From NCBI GenBank assembly GCA_016931085.1, contig JAFGFO010000472.1, positions 1 to 19,051 on the forward strand: a stretch of 19,051 bases of DNA, in the 5' to 3' direction. Positions 6,595-14,333 of this stretch are shown here, piece by piece. The translations under genes and the position numbers were made by a program. The notes under the pieces are model-generated. The model made no database searches. It was not told the origin of the DNA and saw nothing but the letters and a program-made list of their open reading frames with translations. The DNA comes from Thermoflexales bacterium (lineage in GTDB: Bacteria > Chloroflexota > Anaerolineae > Fen-1058). Numbering within the stretch: position 1 is the first letter of the stretch; every line of letters begins with the position of its first letter.

Positions 6595-6887
6595 TAGGTC
6601 GCTTGGGCCAGGACCTGGATCAGCTCGTCCACCACGGCCTCGGCCGGGCGTGAATTCTCCCCAGCCTGCGCCAGGCATTCTCGTGCGTAGGCGCGTGCTA
6701 CCAGCAGGCTGGCCTGGTGAGCCGCCGCACGCACCGCCGACAGTTGTTGGATGATCTCGTGGCAACTGCGACCCTGCTCGACCATCTTGTTGACACCCCG
6801 CACCTGCCCCTCCAGGCGATTCAGCCGCTTGAGCAATTCAGCCTTGTGCTCGAGGTCGTTCGTGATACCTGTTTGATTGTGACTCAT
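6594..6887 (-). CDS. CsoR-family repressor, CstR-like (two Cys, no metal His)
   Basis: All-helical CsoR/RcnR/FrmR-family (DUF156) DNA-binding repressor of 97 residues. The family helix LLKRLNRLEGQVRGVNKMVEQGRSC is clear. Copper-type CsoR binds metal through Cys, His and Cys (36, 61, 65 in M. tuberculosis numbering). Here the two cysteines are C42 and C71, exactly 29 residues apart as in the family, but the position four before the second Cys, normally the His, is Tyr67. This two-cysteine, no-His pattern matches CstR, the persulfide-sensing branch that forms crosslinks between the cysteines. ATG 6887 is chosen because the family sequence begins shortly after it; the longer frame upstream translates a repeat element. 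It is the second gene of the cluster and probably autoregulates it through the operator at 7212-7230. A formaldehyde or other metal sensor is less likely but not excluded. Confidence 0.9.
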   Translation of the reverse strand: MSHNQTGITNDLEHKAELLKRLNRLEGQVRGVNKMVEQGRSCHEIIQQLSAVRAAAHQASLLVARAYARECLAQAGENSRPAEAVVDELIQVLAQAT

Positions 6888-6903
6888 GGATAGCCATAAA
6901 AAC

Positions 6904-6930
6904 TTGGCGTTCTTCGCGCCTTTGCGGTAA
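6904..6930 (-). repeat. Nonamer-period repeat remnant
   Basis: Three diverged 9-base units, ttggcgttc, ttcgcgcct and ttgcggtaa, lie in the 92-base gap between FmdB and the repressor. Read on the minus strand it gives the RKGAKNAK string often seen when this environmental repeat is translated. It is not expected to be coding. Confidence 0.55.
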
Positions 6931-6979
6931 AAATCTTTATGCCCTCGTCCCCAGGCGCACACGGCGCCTAGCCGATCGC

Positions 6980-7183
6980 TCAGGTGGAGGGGCCGCACGA
7001 CGCGCCGGCCAGACCGGCGCCGGAGGAGACGCTGTCGCCGATAGCGCCGAACAGCGAGACGGACTTCTCGGCCTGCCGCTGCCCGCACTTGGGACACACA
7101 ATCTCCTCGGTCTTGGTCGACATGCGCACCAGCTTGTCAAATTTTTCGCCGCACGCTTTGCATCGATATTCGTAAATCGGCAT
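6980..7183 (-). CDS. FmdB-family zinc ribbon protein
   Basis: A 67-residue FmdB-type putative regulatory protein. The N-terminus [18 protein letters not shown] and the second CPKCG at about residues 30-34 form a four-cysteine zinc ribbon; the tail is Gly/Ser/Ala-rich and ends in SCGPST. The function of FmdB proteins is unsettled; they have been linked to regulation of amidase and formamidase genes. ATG 7183 has GAGGT at good spacing on the coding strand. It is the first gene after the promoter at 7225-7253 and is separated from the CstR-like gene by 92 bases, so it is probably the leader gene of the redox cluster. Confidence 0.93.
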   Translation of the reverse strand: MPIYEYRCKACGEKFDKLVRMSTKTEEIVCPKCGQRQAEKSVSLFGAIGDSVSSGAGLAGASCGPST

Positions 7184-7211
7184 CGCTTGTACCTCACTAG
7201 ATCGTATATGC

Positions 7212-7230
7212 TATACTGGGGTACAGTATA
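7212..7230. promoter_or_regulatory. Inverted-repeat operator overlapping the -10 box
   Basis: Perfect inverted repeat tatactg (7212-7218), five-base spacer gggta, cagtata (7224-7230). It covers the -10 box and predicted start site, a classic repressor position. On the minus strand its centre reads GTACCCC, which resembles half of the GC-tract operators of CsoR-family proteins flanked by AT arms. The likely ligand protein is the CstR-like product of 6594-6887, by inference. Confidence 0.65.
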
Positions 7231-7253
7231 TATGATGAGCTTGTTTTTGTCAA
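7225..7253 (-). promoter_or_regulatory. Near-consensus sigma-70 promoter of the redox cluster
   Basis: On the minus strand, -35 TTGACA (7253-7248), 17-base spacer, -10 TATACT (7230-7225). The predicted start of transcription is near 7218, about 35 bases before the FmdB start. This is the best promoter match in the window. Confidence 0.85.
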
Positions 7254-7504
7254 GTCCTGATTTTTGAACCAAAAGGGCGACTCGTGCGACTAATATATAT
7301 GCATGGAGACACAAGTGGAGTTCCCTGTGCCACTTGAAGCCAGGGCAGCAAAGGAGGTGGTGCGATAGTGCTTTAAACTCTGATTTTTGGCCACAACAAC
7401 TGCTTCGAAAATAAATCGTTTTGTAGGGGCGTCCCCCCTGTGGTCGTCCATGGCAGACATAGAGGGCTGCCCCCTACGTGGACTAGTTTGCCAGTGAAAT
7501 AAAT
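7254..7504. other. Gene-free stretch between the redox cluster and giant gene
   Basis: No open frame here resembles a protein. It contains a 7-bp inverted repeat with an 11-base loop (caagtgg 7312-7318, ccacttg 7330-7336), an isolated aaggaggtg Shine-Dalgarno-like string near 7350 followed only by GTG CGA TAG, and a GTAGGGG-type palindrome (7423-7477). No convincing promoter was found for the giant gene; AT-rich taatatatat at 7291-7300 lacks a well-placed -35 box. Confidence 0.5.
7423..7477. repeat. GTAGGGG...CCCCTAC palindromic element, copy 1 (imperfect)
   Basis: Begins gtaggggcgtcccccc and ends gggctgccccctac, an imperfect inverted repeat with a loop of about 25 bases. It shares terminal arms with the copies at 13563-13591 and 18711-18737. 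Confidence 0.6.
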
Positions 7505-7516
7505 GGAGGAAATATC

Positions 7517-10500
7517 ATGAAGGAGAACGATCGTCTTTTAATCCGCCGTTGGCCTGTTTTGCTCCTATGCCTGCTCGTGCCGCTGGCTTTGCTGTCGGCC
7601 GGCATGGCTGGCGCGGAACAGGGGCGGCAGCGGGATGCCGCGGCCGACCTTGGGCGTGGCTCACAGCAGGTGGCGGCGGCGCTGTCTGGCACGGTCGTCA
7701 ATCCCGACGGCTCTGCCATCACCGGGGCGGCCGAGGTCTATTTGTGGCACATGGATCCCAGCGGGGATTGGCGTGACTGGGAAACGCAGGTGTCTGCGCC
7801 TGCCAGCGGTGGCGGTTTTAGCTTTGACCTGGGCGCTATCCCGTCCGAGTACTTGCCGGGACCTTTCTTCCTCCAGGCCGAGTCTGCCTGGAACAGCCCT
7901 TACTTTCGCTCGCTGGTGAGACAGGTCAACGTGCCGGATGTTTCCATCCCCATCACGTGGGGTAACGTAACGCTTACCTACGCCAGTTTTGCCGGCGTCG
8001 TTTTCGAACCTGACGAGGCGACGCCGGCCTCCAATGGGCGAGTCGGCGTGGACAAGCTTGTCGCCGGCCGGCTGCACGAGGTGGCCTGGGGCGATTACGA
8101 TGAAAGCGGCGCCTATGCCGTTGGCGGTGTGCCGGGCGGCGATGGCTGGCTGGTGGCGCACGCGCCGGAGGATTCCATCTTTTGGGGATCGGCGCCAGCC
8201 TCGGTCACCGTGGAGCCGGGCAGCCAGTTTACCTCCGCCACCCAGGCGCGCAACTTGACTTTGCAGAATCCTACCCTGACCGGTACAGTGGTTTATCCAG
8301 AGCCGGCCCCGGGGGTATTGGTACAGTGGCTCCTGTCCGACACTGAGCGTATAGGCTGGGCCGACGTCAGGTTGGCTGGCGACAACTCGGTCGAGCACGA
8401 GCGCCCCACGGCTTCTTGGGGTGAGTTTGGCTTCAGGGTGCCGGCCGGCTCGTACCAGGTGCAAGCCTGGCCGGAAGGGTCCCTGGTGATGAGCTACACC
8501 AGCTCGCTGCCTGCCCCGGTCGATGTTCCAAGCGATACGCATACTGGCCCGCTGACGCTCACTTACCCCAGTGTGGCCGGGCAGGTGCGCGGCCCGGCGG
8601 GCGAGGTTGTGCCGGGCTGCGCTGGTATCTGGCTGGAGGAGCTGGCCAGCGGGGATTGGGTGGCCTCTGACGAGTACTGTGGTGATCGGAATGGCGGGGC
8701 GTATCGCCTGGGCGGCGTGAAGGATGGGCAGTACTGGCTCAAGGCCGACGCGCCCGACGGCTCTGGCTTTTTCCCCCCGGCGCCGGTGTCGATCACCGTG
8801 GACGCCGGCAGCCAGTACGATCCCTACGCTACCCAAGCCGTGCCGCTTCGTCTGGCGTCGCCGCAGGTCGAGGTGTACGTCAAGGACCCAGCGGGTTACG
8901 CCGCGGCGGCTCGCGTTGTGCTGTGGAACGAGGGGCACGAGGCCTGGAGCAACAGCTTGCCCGATGGGCGGCCGGCGGCGTTTGGCAACCTGGCGGCTGG
9001 CCAGGCCTTCAAGATCGTGGCCTGGCCGCTCGACGACGATATCCCAACCTGGGCCAACTCAATCCAGGCTGAGGTGATCGCCCCGGCGACTGGGACAGTG
9101 TCCGCCACGTTGGCCCTGCAGGAACCGAGCATCGTTGGGACGGTGACGACGCCCGAGGGCGGGCCGCTGCCACAGGCTTACGGCGAGGATGGCGCACCCT
9201 GGCCCAACCCGGCCTTTGTCGGGGTTCACAGCCTAGACGGTAACGTACACCTGGAATGGACGACCAACATGAGCGGCGAGTTCAGCCTGGCCGTGCCGGC
9301 CGGAGACTACACCCTGGTGGCCAACCCGAAGGGGAGCAATGGCGATTTGTACACCCCATCTGTCCCGGAACGCTTTGGGCTGCTTGCCAGGACGCTGCGT
9401 GATTTGGGCGCCGTCCGGCTCACCTATCCCAGCGTGGCGGGGATGGTGTATGCCTCGCAAAATCACGATCCCATCCCGGCCTGCATGGACGTCTGGCTGG
9501 AAGATGGAGTGAGCGGCGAGTGGGCGGCGTCCGAGTGGTACTGCGGCGATAGCCCCTATCGCCTGGGCGGCGTTCCCAGCGGCCACTACTGGCTCAAGAC
9601 CGGCGGGCTGCCCGAGCAGAGCCTCTTCCCGCCCGATCCGTTGCGGGTGTACGTCGCGCCGGACAGCCAGTACAGCCCGACGGCGACCCAGCCTATCTCG
9701 CTTTACCTGATGGGTATGCAGGTGGAGGCGCGTGTTCTGGATCCAAGGTCGTGGCCCACCGCCACCGTCGAGCTTGCCGGTCGTGTCATTCTGGGGGACG
9801 AGTGGGGCGAGCGGGTGCAAGTGCGCAGCGCTCCCGGCAGCCCGGCCCAGTTCGGCGGGCTGGAGCCTGGCCAGTACTGGGTGGCCGCCCTGCCGGACGA
9901 GGGCGATATGCCGACCCTGGCCAACTCGGCCAAGCGCTGGTTCTGCATCGGCGACTCGGCCCTCTGCCCCGTCCCGCGCTTCATCGACCTGTTCTTGCGC
10001 TTGCCCGATGTGGTCGGCGTCGTCAGGCTGCCAGGGGGCGGCGCTTTGCCGCAGGCTTTTGATTGGGAGGGCAATCCCGTGTCGCACCCGGCCATGGTCC
10101 GCGTGCACAACCAGGACTGGAGCGTGGATTTTGAGCTGCCCACCAATCTCAACGGCGAATTCAGCCTGGCCCTGGGCAATGATGGTTACCAGTTGCTGGC
10201 TTATCCAGAGTGGAGCACGGTCTTTTCCTACACCAAGTCGATGCCCGTGCCCTTTGCCCTGACGAGTTCGGCAGTCCGCCCGCTGGACCTGGGAGAGGTA
10301 TGGCTCACCTATCCTCGCCTGGTGGGCGTGGTGGTGGACGGGCAGGACCGCCCCGTCTCGACCAACGTCAAGGTCTGGAAAGACGATTACAGCTACGAGG
10401 ATTGGGACGACACCGTCGTCGAGCCAGGCAAGCTCAAGCCCTTCCGCTTTGGCGGCATGCCCGAGGGCGCCTACTCGGTGCAATCGGAGCCGCCCTGGGA

Positions 10501-13500
10501 CAACCCGAACGCCTATGGCTCGTCCAACATCGAGTCGTTCAGTGTCGATGCCGGCAGCCAGTATCTGCCTACCAGCACCGAGCAGATCACGCTTTACCTG
10601 GGCGTGCCCAGCCTCGTCGGCGATCTGCGCTTCCCGCTTGGCTACACGCCCACTGGCGCGCTCTGCCCGCCGGAGGGCTGCGGTGTGAAGGGCGTAGACG
10701 TGCGGGCGCGCACGGCCGACTGGTCCTACGAGGACTGGGCGCACACCGACGCCGGTGGGCGCTTTACCTTCAGCGGGCTGGACGCGGGTATGTCGGTCAC
10801 GCTGGACTTTTTCCTGCCCGACGAGCTGCGGCCTGACTGGGATCCGCCGCGGCCGCCGGTCACCTTCGATATGCCCGCGGGCACTGAAACGGTCACGGTT
10901 ACCTATCGCCTGCTCCCGGCAGTGCGCAACAAGCGCATCTATGGGGCTGTGGTGGACCAGCACGGCAACCCGGTCGGGCCTGGCGCGGGCGCGCCGGGCG
11001 AGGCCATGGTCTATGCCCGCCGCGAAGACAGCGGGCAGTGGATCGACGTGCCGGCCGACAGCGACGGTGCTTACGAGTTCTTTGTCAGGGATGGCCGTTG
11101 GACGCTGGGTGTAAAGCCTGTCCTTGACAACGTGGACTGGTACTTTGACCCGGCCTGGGAGCGGACGGTGGCGTTCACCCAGCCGGTTGGGATCGCAGAA
11201 AGCCGGCAGGTGACGCTGACGGTGATGCGGGCCGACTTTGTCACGGTGTATGGCCGCGTGCTGGATCCGGACGACAACCCGCCGCCGGCCGGCAGCACCT
11301 GGGTTGACTTGTGCAGCGACAACGGGCGCTGCTTTGGCGCCCCGGTCAATGAATATGGCCGGTTCAACCTGCGCGTCGTGCCCGGCGTGTATCGCGTCTG
11401 GGTGCGCGTGAACGACGCCAACCTGGCGCCCCCGGCCAACAATGGCTTTTTCGTCGCTGTCGACGGCGGCGTTACGCTGGATACGATCTATCTGCGCTGG
11501 GCCACGCGCCCCAGCCGCATCAGCGGCCAGGTGGTCATCTCGCCGGCCGGCCTGGGTTTGGCCGGCGTGACCCTGCGCGGCTGGAGCGACACGGGCGACT
11601 GGGCCAGCGCCCAGAGCGTTACCAACGGCGTGTACGCGCTGGACGTGTTCCCCGGCTACTGGCACGTCGAAGCGGCGATGCCGGCCAGCCTGGCGGACAG
11701 CTACGTCGTCTTGCCGCCCAAGCTTCGTGAGAGCGAGGTGGGATCCGGCCAGACGATCAGCAATGTCAACTTTTACGTGCGGCGGCTGGACGCCACCCTC
11801 CGCGGCCTGGTGGTCGACGCTGGCGGCGCTATACTGAGCGACGTGGATGCGGTCGTCTTTGTCGAATACTGCACCAACGCCAATGTCTGCTTGAGGCGCG
11901 AGGCCAAGGTGCAGGCTGGCGCGTTCTCACTCAAGGTCGTGGGTGGCTACACCTACACGCTGGGCATCTGGCTGCCGCCCGGCTCGCCCTATGTCCCCGG
12001 CCCCATCGCGCCGGCGGCGGACGTGTACGTGGGCGCCGGCGGGGCGCGCTCGGACGTGCGGATCAGCTTGCTCCTGCCCGGCGCGCGCATACACGGCTTT
12101 GTGCTGGACGCCGGCAGCCTGGCCCGGCTCGACATCCCGGCTGCCATCTATGCCAGCACCCCGGGCGGTCTCTTGGTGGAGGACAAGCTTGGTCCCGGCA
12201 AGTTCGAGTACAACTTGCCCGTGCCGCTTTCCAACGCGGCCGTGACCTGGACGGTGGGCGTGTGGGTTGACCCGGCCAGCGGGTACGTCGTCAGCCGGCC
12301 CAACCCGGTGCAGCTCGTCGTCAGCCCGGCCGTCACCGACGTGGTGCAGAACCTGTACGTCAAGCCGTTGGCGCAGGTCATCACCGGCGTGGCCAGGCTG
12401 GACGGCCCACTGGGTGCTCCGGCCCGCTACGTGCAGGTCTTTGCCAGGGGCAAGCCGGAGACCGACAGCGCCGGGCGTGCCTTCGAGACCAGGGCCGACG
12501 CCAGCGGCGTCTTTACCATGCCCGTCCTGCCCGGCGTCTACCTGGTGGGCGCTTACCCGCCGCCGGACGCCAGCTTTGGCTACTTGCCGCCGGGGCTGGT
12601 CGAGTGGGACGCCGAAGCCGACAACCCCGTCTTGCTCGTCTTCCGGCCCAAGCCGCCGCCGGCGCAGGTCATCGAGATCACGGGCACGCTGTCCGTCACG
12701 CCGGCCGGCGCCATCGCGACTGACGCGCCGATCCTGGTCTTTGGCCACGGCAGCGACGGACGCCGCGCGCAGGTCACCGGCACGCTGGCGGGGGGCTATC
12801 GCATGGAGGTCGTCTCCTCCACCACCGCCGCCGGCGTCACCTGGTACTTGTGGGCCGTCTACGAGGACCCGGCCAACAACGCCTACTATCACAGCGACGA
12901 GTTGGAAGTGACGGTGCGCACGGCGAGCGTGCCCAACGCCAACCTGGCGTTGGAGCGGGCGCCCTTCGAACTGCCGGCCGCCGTCTGCCAGGACGTCGAC
13001 CCGTCGCGCTTTACGCGCATCTTTTTGCCGGCCCGCTCGGACTTGCCCGAGCCGCTGCTCGAGATCCAGGCCGGCACCTTCTCCGAGACGGTCCAGGTCT
13101 GCGCGAGACCCGCCGTGGCCGCGCTCGATGGCCAGTACCTGGTCGGTTTCAGCTACGAGATGGAAGCGCGCGACAGCGCCGGCAACCTCATCACGGCCAA
13201 CTTTAACAAGAAGGTGCGCTTTATCTTTTACCTGGACGCGGCGGCCATCCCGGCCGGCGTGAACGTGGAGGACTTGATACCGGCTTACTACTCCACCTCG
13301 CGCCAGGCGTGGACTGAGTTGGACGATCCCTTCGTCGACGCGGAGGACCTGTTTGTCACCGGCAAGGCCGACCACTTCTCCAGGTTTGGCGCCTGTTCGC
13401 CGCCGAACATCGAGGAGCCGACCGCTGTGCGCCTCCTCAGCGCGGCGGCCCGTGGCCCGGCCGGCCTCCCCATCGCGCTGGCTGCCTTGTTGGCGGCCGC

Positions 13501-13555
13501 GCTGTTCGGGCTGGCCTTGCTCAGCCTGAAGGCGCTGCGCCGCTCGAGGGCCTAG
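7517..13555 (+). CDS. Giant secreted multi-module beta-sandwich surface protein
   Basis: A 2012-residue exported protein. RBS GGAGGA (7505-7510) precedes ATG 7517. The N-terminus KENDRLLIRRW plus a Leu-rich segment (about 13-30) and AGMAGAEQ is a signal peptide. The mature part is a chain of modules starting about residues 57, 154, 254, 349, 451, 536, 636, 736, 829, 931, 1030, 1140, 1242, 1334, 1428, 1524, 1622 and 1719, spacing about 97. Each opens with a strand such as SGTVVNPDG, VAGQVRGPAG or YGRVLDPDD and carries a G.Y.L/V...P pattern, as in carboxypeptidase regulatory-like, CnaB-like transthyretin-type folds. Residues about 1831-1960 form a different, terminal domain ending DHFSRFGAC. 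A C-terminal membrane segment (about 1980-2003) with tail KALRRSRA anchors it facing outward. No catalytic site is recognised; a stalk, adhesin or S-layer-type role is an inference. A GC-rich terminator follows. Confidence 0.93.
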   Translation: MKENDRLLIRRWPVLLLCLLVPLALLSAGMAGAEQGRQRDAAADLGRGSQQVAAALSGTVVNPDGSAITGAAEVYLWHMDPSGDWRDWETQVSAPASGGGFSFDLGAIPSEYLPGPFFLQAESAWNSPYFRSLVRQVNVPDVSIPITWGNVTLTYASFAGVVFEPDEATPASNGRVGVDKLVAGRLHEVAWGDYDESGAYAVGGVPGGDGWLVAHAPEDSIFWGSAPASVTVEPGSQFTSATQARNLTLQNPTLTGTVVYPEPAPGVLVQWLLSDTERIGWADVRLAGDNSVEHERPTASWGEFGFRVPAGSYQVQAWPEGSLVMSYTSSLPAPVDVPSDTHTGPLTLTYPSVAGQVRGPAGEVVPGCAGIWLEELASGDWVASDEYCGDRNGGAYRLGGVKDGQYWLKADAPDGSGFFPPAPVSITVDAGSQYDPYATQAVPLRLASPQVEVYVKDPAGYAAAARVVLWNEGHEAWSNSLPDGRPAAFGNLAAGQAFKIVAWPLDDDIPTWANSIQAEVIAPATGTVSATLALQEPSIVGTVTTPEGGPLPQAYGEDGAPWPNPAFVGVHSLDGNVHLEWTTNMSGEFSLAVPAGDYTLVANPKGSNGDLYTPSVPERFGLLARTLRDLGAVRLTYPSVAGMVYASQNHDPIPACMDVWLEDGVSGEWAASEWYCGDSPYRLGGVPSGHYWLKTGGLPEQSLFPPDPLRVYVAPDSQYSPTATQPISLYLMGMQVEARVLDPRSWPTATVELAGRVILGDEWGERVQVRSAPGSPAQFGGLEPGQYWVAALPDEGDMPTLANSAKRWFCIGDSALCPVPRFIDLFLRLPDVVGVVRLPGGGALPQAFDWEGNPVSHPAMVRVHNQDWSVDFELPTNLNGEFSLALGNDGYQLLAYPEWSTVFSYTKSMPVPFALTSSAVRPLDLGEVWLTYPRLVGVVVDGQDRPVSTNVKVWKDDYSYEDWDDTVVEPGKLKPFRFGGMPEGAYSVQSEPPWDNPNAYGSSNIESFSVDAGSQYLPTSTEQITLYLGVPSLVGDLRFPLGYTPTGALCPPEGCGVKGVDVRARTADWSYEDWAHTDAGGRFTFSGLDAGMSVTLDFFLPDELRPDWDPPRPPVTFDMPAGTETVTVTYRLLPAVRNKRIYGAVVDQHGNPVGPGAGAPGEAMVYARREDSGQWIDVPADSDGAYEFFVRDGRWTLGVKPVLDNVDWYFDPAWERTVAFTQPVGIAESRQVTLTVMRADFVTVYGRVLDPDDNPPPAGSTWVDLCSDNGRCFGAPVNEYGRFNLRVVPGVYRVWVRVNDANLAPPANNGFFVAVDGGVTLDTIYLRWATRPSRISGQVVISPAGLGLAGVTLRGWSDTGDWASAQSVTNGVYALDVFPGYWHVEAAMPASLADSYVVLPPKLRESEVGSGQTISNVNFYVRRLDATLRGLVVDAGGAILSDVDAVVFVEYCTNANVCLRREAKVQAGAFSLKVVGGYTYTLGIWLPPGSPYVPGPIAPAADVYVGAGGARSDVRISLLLPGARIHGFVLDAGSLARLDIPAAIYASTPGGLLVEDKLGPGKFEYNLPVPLSNAAVTWTVGVWVDPASGYVVSRPNPVQLVVSPAVTDVVQNLYVKPLAQVITGVARLDGPLGAPARYVQVFARGKPETDSAGRAFETRADASGVFTMPVLPGVYLVGAYPPPDASFGYLPPGLVEWDAEADNPVLLVFRPKPPPAQVIEITGTLSVTPAGAIATDAPILVFGHGSDGRRAQVTGTLAGGYRMEVVSSTTAAGVTWYLWAVYEDPANNAYYHSDELEVTVRTASVPNANLALERAPFELPAAVCQDVDPSRFTRIFLPARSDLPEPLLEIQAGTFSETVQVCARPAVAALDGQYLVGFSYEMEARDSAGNLITANFNKKVRFIFYLDAAAIPAGVNVEDLIPAYYSTSRQAWTELDDPFVDAEDLFVTGKADHFSRFGACSPPNIEEPTAVRLLSAAARGPAGLPIALAALLAAALFGLALLSLKALRRSRA
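8276..10605 (+). repeat. Three-module super-repeat inside the giant gene
   Basis: Within residues 254-1030 the 97-residue modules recur in order as triplets of about 280-290 residues, starting near 8276, 9122 and 10001. Matching landmarks are TYPSVAGQ / TYPSVAGM / TYPRLVGV (8561, 9421, 10309), YRLGGVKDGQYWLK / YRLGGVPSGHYWLK, and TTPEGGPLPQA / RLPGGGALPQA. This suggests growth by duplication of a three-module block; the third block lacks a clear third module of the same type. Confidence 0.7.
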
Positions 13556-13562
13556 ATGCTCA

Positions 13563-13591
13563 GTAGGGGCAGGTTTGAAACCTGCCCCTAC
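13563..13591. repeat. GTAGGGG palindromic element, copy 2 (perfect)
   Basis: Perfect inverted repeat with 14-base arms gtaggggcaggttt (13563-13576) and aaacctgcccctac (13578-13591) around one G. It follows the stop of the giant gene by 7 bases. Confidence 0.8.
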
Positions 13592-13599
13592 AACAACCC

Positions 13600-13635
13600 G
13601 GGCCGGCCCCTCGCGGGCCGGCCCTGTTCTTTGTT
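13600..13635 (+). terminator. Intrinsic terminator of the giant gene
   Basis: Perfect 10-bp stem gggccggccc (13600-13609), loop ctcgc, gggccggccc (13615-13624), followed by tgttctttgtt. The T-tract is interrupted but the stem is very strong. It sits between the convergent giant gene and the operon ending at 13654. Confidence 0.75.
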
Positions 13636-13653
13636 CGAGGATTTGATTGCCAC

Positions 13654-13992
13654 TTAGCTTTGGAGCAGCCCGGACAGCTCAAGCACGTGTTCCGACATCA
13701 CGCGCGCTCTAAGCGCCAGCAGGGGGCGAACGGCTTCCAGCGGCCAGGTGCGCCGCCACAGGCACAACTCGCGCTGAACGTTGGCCAGGTCCAGGAGGCT
13801 ATCTGCGGGCGCGTCGTCGGCGGTCCATTCGATGAACCAGGCGCTTTCCCGCAGCAGCTCGATGATGGCTTGGTCGCTGTGTCGCATCTGGGCCCAGTTG
13901 CTCAGTCGCAACAGGTTTGAAGCCAGGTTGCCCAGGCGCACCGGCCAGGCGTCCCGCATGAATCGCGCTTGCCTTTTCTGTATGTCTTTCAT
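13654..13992 (-). CDS. Small helical protein of unknown function
   Basis: A 112-residue protein not recognised. It is predicted to be mostly helical and rich in Leu, Ala, Arg and Trp (LGNLASNLLRLSNWAQ, ELLRESAWFIEWTADD, LCLWRRTWPLEAVRPLL), without signal peptide or membrane segment. ATG 13992 overlaps the stop of the DUF5674-like gene as ATGA, which decides the start over an upstream in-frame start. It is the last gene of the cyclase operon and is cotranslated with its neighbour. The pairing of two small genes after a large signalling protein suggests a functional pair, but nothing in the sequence gives a function. Confidence 0.82.
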   Translation of the reverse strand: MKDIQKRQARFMRDAWPVRLGNLASNLLRLSNWAQMRHSDQAIIELLRESAWFIEWTADDAPADSLLDLANVQRELCLWRRTWPLEAVRPLLALRARVMSEHVLELSGLLQS

Positions 13993-14333
13993 GGTGTGTG
14001 TCCCTCCAATAAGCGGCGCACGATCGCTTCGATCTGCTCGCACAGCGTTGGATCGCCGATATCCATCTGAAAATTGCCCTGGCGGGGACGGATGTTGATC
14101 AGCGCGCCAAACTGGATCGTGCGAGACACGGGATACCAGTCGGCGCCCCAGATAGACTCTTGGCGGCTGCCATCATCCAGCAGCGCCTGCTCGCAATCGG
14201 CGTGATATTCCCCGCCGCCAGCCAGTATGCCGCGCTCCACGTCCACGGCCAACTTGATGTACGAATCCAGTTCCTGGAGCATGTCATCTATTTGCCCGGC
14301 CGTTGCCGGCTCACGTATAATGTGTACACTCAT
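13989..14333 (-). CDS. DUF5674-like protein
   Basis: A 114-residue cytoplasmic protein that I recognise as resembling DUF5674: an N-terminal II.EPAT..QI..ML helix, a VDVERGILAGGGEYHADCE motif (about 31-48), SIWGADWYP, and INIRPRQGN before a final helix with EAIVRRLL. The function of the family is unknown. The acidic and His residues of EYHAD and the conserved WGADWYP and NIRPRQGN strings look like a ligand or active site. ATG 14333 overlaps the stop of the cyclase gene (ATGA), and its own stop overlaps the next start in the same way, so all three are translationally coupled. Confidence 0.82.
   Translation of the reverse strand: MSVHIIREPATAGQIDDMLQELDSYIKLAVDVERGILAGGGEYHADCEQALLDDGSRQESIWGADWYPVSRTIQFGALINIRPRQGNFQMDIGDPTLCEQIEAIVRRLLEGHTP

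Noticed and set aside
6595..6765. Longer version of the ferredoxin starting inside the repressor gene
   Set aside because: The extra residues are Gly/Pro/Arg-rich shadow of the repressor; the GTG at the gene junction gives a compact protein.
7312..7365. Cobalamin-riboswitch-like string (gccacttgaagccagggcag)
   Set aside because: Only a vague match to the B12 box; the upstream conserved part of the aptamer is missing and the downstream gene is not cobalamin-related.
9233..11665. 810-residue open frame antisense to the giant gene, and other long antisense frames at 3209-4612, 7661-8938 and 11927-13375
   Set aside because: These arise from GC-rich codon bias opposite real genes; their translations are His/Arg/Gln-rich with no domains, and no suitable start signals were seen.
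13440..13552. LPXTG or PEP-CTERM sorting signal at the end of the giant protein
   Set aside because: Hydrophobic segment plus basic tail is present, but no LPXTG, PEP or GlyGly motif precedes it; the nearest string is ARGPAGLP.
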